A stretch of DNA of 64,000 nt from NCBI RefSeq assembly GCF_964340395.1, contig NC_135570.1, forward strand, positions 18,086,821 through 18,150,820. The letters run 5' to 3'. The translations under genes were made by a program, and so were the position numbers. The notes beneath the pieces were generated by a model. The model saw only the letters and a list, made by a program, of their open reading frames with translations. It was not told the DNA's origin and made no database searches. Positions 58,501 through 64,000 of the stretch are shown here, in pieces. Position 1 is the first letter of the stretch. Each line of letters starts with the position of its first letter. The stretch comes from Glandiceps talaboti (taxonomy: Eukaryota; Hemichordata; Enteropneusta; Spengelidae).

Positions 58501-61500
58501 TTTGTCGGCGATGGTCCGGGTAGCTTGCATTTAATACATTTAATACATTTAATGCATTTAATGCATTTAATACATTCTAGAGTTGCACGAAATACATTCT
58601 ATTTCTCGGCGATGGTCCGGGCAGCTTGCATTTAATACATTGAATACATTTAATACATTTAATGCATTTAATGCATTTAATGCATTTAATACATTCTAGA
58701 GTTGCACGAAATACATTCTATTTCTCGGCGATGGTCCGGGCAGCTTGCATTTAATACATTTAATACATTTAATACATTTAATGCATTTAATGCATTTAAT
58801 ACATTCTAGAGTTGCACGAAATACATTCTATTCCTCGGCGATGGTCCGGGTAGCTTGCATTTAATACATTTAATACATTTAATGCATTTAATACATTTAA
58901 TACATTCTAGAGTTGCACGAAATACATTTTATTTCTCGGCGATGGTCCGGGTAGCTTGCATTTAATACATTTTATACATTTAATACATTTAATGCATTTA
59001 ATGCATTTAATACATTCTAGAGTTGTACGAAATACATTCTATTTGTCGGCGATGGTCCGGGCAGCTTGCATTTAATACATTTAATACATTTAATGCATTT
59101 AATGCATTTAATACATTCTAGAGTTGCACGAAATACATTCTATTTGTCGGCGATGGTCCGAGTAGCTTGCATTTAATACATTTAATGCATTTAATACATT
59201 TAATACATTTAATACATTCTAGAGTTGCACGAAATACATTCTATTCCTCGGCGATGGTCCGGGTAGCTTGCATTTAATACATTTAATACATTTAATGCAT
59301 TTAATACATTTAATACATTCTAGAGTTGCACGAAATACATTCTATTTGTCGGCGATGGTCCGGGTAGCTTGCATTTAATACATTTAATACATTTAATGCA
59401 TTTAATGCATTTAATGCATTTAGTACATTCTAGAGTTGCACGAAATACATTCTTTTCCTCGGCGATGGTCCGGGTAGCTTGCATTTAATACATTTAATAC
59501 ATTTAATGCATTTAATACATTTAATACATTCTAGAGTTGCACGAAATACATTTTATTTCTCGGCGATGGTCCGGGTAGCTTGCATTTAATACATTTTATA
59601 CATTTAATACATTTAATGCATTTAATGCATTTAATACATTCTAGAGTTGCACGAAATACATTCTATTTGTCGGCGATGGTCCGGGCAGCTTGCATTTAAT
59701 ACATTTAATACATTTAATGCATTTAATGCATTTAATACATTCTAGAGTTGCACGAAATACATTCTATTTGTCGGCGATGGTCCGAGTAGCTTGCATTTAA
59801 TACATTTAATGCATTTAATACATTTAATACATTTAATACATTCTAGAGTTGCACGAAATACATTCTATTCCTCGGCGATGGTCCGGGTAGCTTGCATTTA
59901 ATACATTTAATACATTTAATGCATTTAATACATTTAATACATTCTAGAGTTGCACGAAATACATTCTATTTGTCGGCGATGGTCCGGGTAGCTTGCATTT
60001 AATACATTTAATACATTTAATGCATTTAATGCATTTAATGCATTTAGTACATTCTAGAGTTGCACGAAATACATTCTATTTCTCGGCGATGGTCCGGGCA
60101 GCTTGCATTTAATACATTTAATACATTTAATGCATTTAATGCATTTAATACATTCTAGAGTTGCACGAAATACATTCTATTTCTCGGCGATGGTCCGGGC
60201 AGCTTGCATTTAATACATTTAATACATTTAATACATTTAATGCATTTAATGCATTTAATACATTTAATACATTCTAGAGTTGCACGAAATACATTTTATT
60301 TCTCGGCGATGGTCCGGGTAGCTTGCATTTAATACATTTTATACATTTAATACATTTAATGCATTTAATGCATTTAATACATTCTAGAGTTGCACGAAAT
60401 ACATTCTATTTGTCGGCGATGGTCCGGGCAGCTTGCATTTAATACATTTAATACATTTAATGCATTTAATGCATTTAATACATTCTAGAGTTGCACGAAA
60501 TACATTCTATTTGTCGGCGATGGTCCGAGTAGCTTGCATTTAATACATTTAATGCATTTAATACATTTAATACATTTAATACATTCTAGAGTTGCACGAA
60601 ATACATTCTATTCCTCGGCGATGGTCCGGGTAGCTTGCATTTAATACATTTAATACATTTAATGCATTTAATACATTTAATACATTCTAGAGTTGCACGA
60701 AATACATTCTATTTGTCGGCGATGGTCCGGGTAGCTTGCATTTAATACATTTAATACATTTAATGCATTTAATGCATTTAATGCATTTAGTACATTCTAG
60801 AGTTGCACGAAATACATTCTATTTCTCGGCGATGGTCCGGGCAGCTTGCATTTAATACATTTAATACATTTAATGCATTTAATGCATTTAATACATTCTA
60901 GAGTTGCACGAAATACATTCTATTTCTCGGCGATGGTCCGGGCAGCTTGCATTTAATACATTTAATACATTTAATACATTTAATGCATTTAATGCATTTA
61001 ATACATTCTAGAGTTGCACGAAATACATTCTATTTCTCGGCGATGGTCCGGGCAGCTTGCATTTAATACATTTAATACATTTAATACATTTAATGCATTT
61101 AATGCATTTAATGCATTTAATACATTCTAGAGTTGCACGAAATACATTCTATTTGTCGGCGATGGTCCAGGCAGCTTGCATTTAATACATTTAATACATT
61201 TAATACATTTAATGCATTTAATGCATTTAATACATTCTAGAGTTGCACGAAATACATTCTATTTCTTTGCGATGGTCCGGGTAGCTTGCATTTAATACAT
61301 TTAATACATTTAATGCATTTAATACATTTAATGCATTTAATACATTCTAGAGTTGCACGAAATATATTCTATTCCTCGGCGATGGTCCGGGTAGCTTGCA
61401 TTTAATACATTTAATACATTTAATGCATTTAATACATTTAATACATTCTAGAGTTGCACGAAATACATTCTATTTGTCGGCGATGGTCCGGGTAGCTTGC

Positions 61501-64000
61501 ATTTAATACATTTAATACATTTAATGCATTTAATACATTTAATACATTCTAGAGTTGCACGAAATACATTCTATTTCTCGGCGATGGTCCGGGTAGCTTG
61601 CATTTAATACATTTAATGCATTTAATACATTTAATAAATTCTAGAGTTGCACGAAATACATTCTATTTGTCGGCGATGGTCCGGGTAGCTTGCATTTAAT
61701 ACATTTAATACATTTAATGCATTTAATGCATTTAATACATTCTAGAGTTGCACGAAATACATTCTATTTCTCGGCGATGGTCCGGGCAGCTTGCATTTAA
61801 TACATTGAATACATTTAATACATTTAATGCATTTAATGCATTTAATGCATTTAATACATTCTAGAGTTGCACGAAATACATTCTATTTCTCGGCGATGGT
61901 CCGGGCAGCTTGCATTTAATACATTTAATACATTTAATACATTTAATGCATTTAATGCATTTAATACATTCTAGAGTTGCACGAAATACATTCTATTCCT
62001 CGGCGATGGTCCGGGTAGCTTGCATTTAATACATTTAATACATTTAATGCATTTAATACATTTAATACATTCTAGAGTTGCACGAAATACATTTTATTTC
62101 TCGGCGATGGTCCGGGTAGCTTGCATTTAATACATTTTATACATTTAATACATTTAATGCATTTAATGCATTTAATACATTCTAGAGTTGTACGAAATAC
62201 ATTCTATTTGTCGGCGATGGTCCGGGCAGCTTGCATTTAATACATTTAATACATTTAATGCATTTAATGCATTTAATACATTCTAGAGTTGCACGAAATA
62301 CATTCTATTTGTCGGCGATGGTCCGAGTAGCTTGCATTTAATACATTTAATGCATTTAATACATTTAATACATTTAATACATTCTAGAGTTGCACGAAAT
62401 ACATTCTATTCCTCGGCGATGGTCCGGGTAGCTTGCATTTAATACATTTAATACATTTAATGCATTTAATACATTTAATACATTCTAGAGTTGCACGAAA
62501 TACATTCTATTTGTCGGCGATGGTCCGGGTAGCTTGCATTTAATACATTTAATACATTTAATGCATTTAATGCATTTAATGCATTTAGTACATTCTAGAG
62601 TTGCACGAAATACATTCTTTTCCTCGGCGATGGTCCGGGTAGCTTGCATTTAATACATTTAATACATTTAATGCATTTAATACATTTAATACATTCTAGA
62701 GTTGCACGAAATACATTTTATTTCTCGGCGATGGTCCGGGTAGCTTGCATTTAATACATTTTATACATTTAATACATTTAATGCATTTAATGCATTTAAT
62801 ACATTCTAGAGTTGCACGAAATACATTCTATTTGTCGGCGATGGTCCGGGCAGCTTGCATTTAATACATTTAATACATTTAATGCATTTAATGCATTTAA
62901 TACATTCTAGAGTTGCACGAAATACATTCTATTTGTTGGCGATGGTCCGAGTAGCTTGCATTTAATACATTTAATGCATTTAATACATTTAATACATTTA
63001 ATACATTCTAGAGTTGCACGAAATACATTCTATTCCTCGGCGATGGTCCGGGTAGCTTGCATTTAATACATTTAATACATTTAATGCATTTAATACATTT
63101 AATACATTCTAGAGTTGCACGAAATACATTCTATTTGTCGGCGATGGTCCGGGTAGCTTGCATTTAATACATTTAATACATTTAATGCATTTAATGCATT
63201 TAATGCATTTAGTACATTCTAGAGTTGCACGAAATACATTCTATTTCTCGGCGATGGTCCGGGCAGCTTGCATTTAATACATTTAATACATTTAATGCAT
63301 TTAATGCATTTAATACATTCTAGAGTTGCACGAAATACATTCTATTTCTCGGCGATGGTCCGGGCAGCTTGCATTTAATACATTTAATACATTTAATACA
63401 TTTAATGCATTTAATGCATTTAATACATTCTAGAGTTGCACGAAATACATTCTATTTCTCGGCGATGGTCCGGGCAGCTTGCATTTAATACATTTAATAC
63501 ATTTAATACATTTAATGCATTTAATGCATTTAATGCATTTAATACATTCTAGAGTTGCACGAAATACATTCTATTTGTCGGCGATGGTCCAGGCAGCTTG
63601 CATTTAATACATTTAATACATTTAATGCATTTAATGCATTTAATACATTCTAGAGTTGCACGAAATACATTCTATTTCTTTGCGATGGTCCGGGTAGCTT
63701 GCATTTAATACATTTAATACATTTAATGCATTTAATACATTCTAGAGTTGCACGAAATATATTCTATTCCTCGGCGATGGTCCGGGTAGCTTGCATTTAA
63801 TACATTTAATACATTTAATGCATTTAATACATTTAATACATTCTAGAGTTGCACGAAATACATTCTATTTGTCGGCGATGGTCCGGGTAGCTTGCATTTA
63901 ATACATTTAATACATTTAATGCATTTAATACATTTAATACATTCTAGAGTTGCACGAAATACATTCTATTTCTCGGCGATGGTCCGGGTAGCTTGCATTT
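52541..64000 (+). repeat. Large ~95-bp satellite array with 9-bp sub-repeats, extends past the window
   Basis: Roughly 120 units (estimated from length). Each unit has a conserved ~63-bp core ('tacattctagagttgcacg', 'aaatacattctatttctcgg', 'cgatggtccgggtagcttgc') plus three to seven copies of a 9-bp sub-repeat, TACATTTAA or TGCATTTAA. The left edge units (52541-52700) are the most diverged. A rare core variant with 'tttctttgcgatgg' recurs at 55081, 58095, 61260 and 63673, showing higher-order repeats of about 3.0, 3.2 and 2.4 kb with nearly identical contents. Stops occur in all frames. Scale and homogenisation suggest heterochromatic or centromere-type satellite, unproven. Confidence 0.97.
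56041..56612 (-). repeat. Inverted block inside the satellite
   Basis: Five to six units run in the opposite direction (GCAAGCTACCCGGACCATCG ... GTGCAACTCTAGAATGTATT). The left junction is abrupt after 'ggtccgggtag' at 56040. The right junction, near 56612, joins 'aatgtatt' to 'tctcggtgatgg'. Units in the block are a little more diverged, and one lacks the second half of the core. Confidence 0.93.

Noticed and set aside
52541-64000. CRISPR-like array or repeat-protein gene in the 95-bp satellite
   Set aside because: The intervals between cores are themselves 9-bp repeats, not unique spacers, and stops occur in all frames.

Overview
The window is animal genomic DNA: AT-rich, intron-bearing and almost entirely non-coding, with many microsatellites, minisatellites and transposon remnants. 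The two clear host exons form the end of a MAM domain. The repeat make-up (L1/Tx1-like and other non-LTR retrotransposon pieces, pogo/Tigger, a TAA-flanked TIR element, a solo LTR, inverted-repeat elements with minisatellite arms, poly-C/poly-G tracts) suggests a marine invertebrate such as a hemichordate, lancelet or lophotrochozoan. I cannot fix the phylum from the sequence alone. No bacterial features, CRISPR arrays, rRNA or tRNA genes were seen.

Layout. 1-8,130: the 3' end of a plus-strand MAM-domain gene. Its exons are 442-701 and 7724-7810, separated by a 7.0 kb phase-0 intron. That intron carries a 3.67 kb inverted-repeat element (1255-4923) with a 6-bp target duplication. 8,551-11,596: a 3 kb palindromic element whose arms hold a ~110 bp tandem repeat. 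14,302-17,183: a small hairpin, then a 2.2 kb palindrome flanked by TTAA. 18,564-18,713: a plausible minus-strand exon of an unidentified gene. 20,203-22,633: a TIR-bounded region holding a LINE 3' end and a poly-G hairpin. 22,640-26,058: a 45-bp satellite with higher-order structure, split by a solo LTR (23,023-23,671). 26,059-29,094: a long 4-bp-register TGCA/TGTT/TGAT array. 29,797-32,056: a fold-back element abutting a small MITE-like element.

35,701: a candidate first coding exon. 37,085-40,790: a three-layer nest in which a minus-strand LINE is split by a fold-back element carrying eleven 72-bp repeats, whose right arm is split by a 1.3 kb pogo/Tigger-type element. 44,629-46,897: a segmental duplication plus an inverted partial copy containing a strong hairpin. 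47,931-49,675: a TIR element with TAA duplications and a frameshifted unidentified coding exon. 49,683-51,727: dispersed repeats and short tandem duplications. 52,541 to the window end: at least 11.4 kb of a ~95-bp satellite with nested 9-bp sub-repeats, ~3 kb higher-order repeats and an internal inversion.

The genes do not form a pathway. The main interest is genome architecture: several independent elements here share one design, paired inverted copies of a minisatellite acting as long terminal arms. The 11 kb satellite at the right edge may mark heterochromatin.
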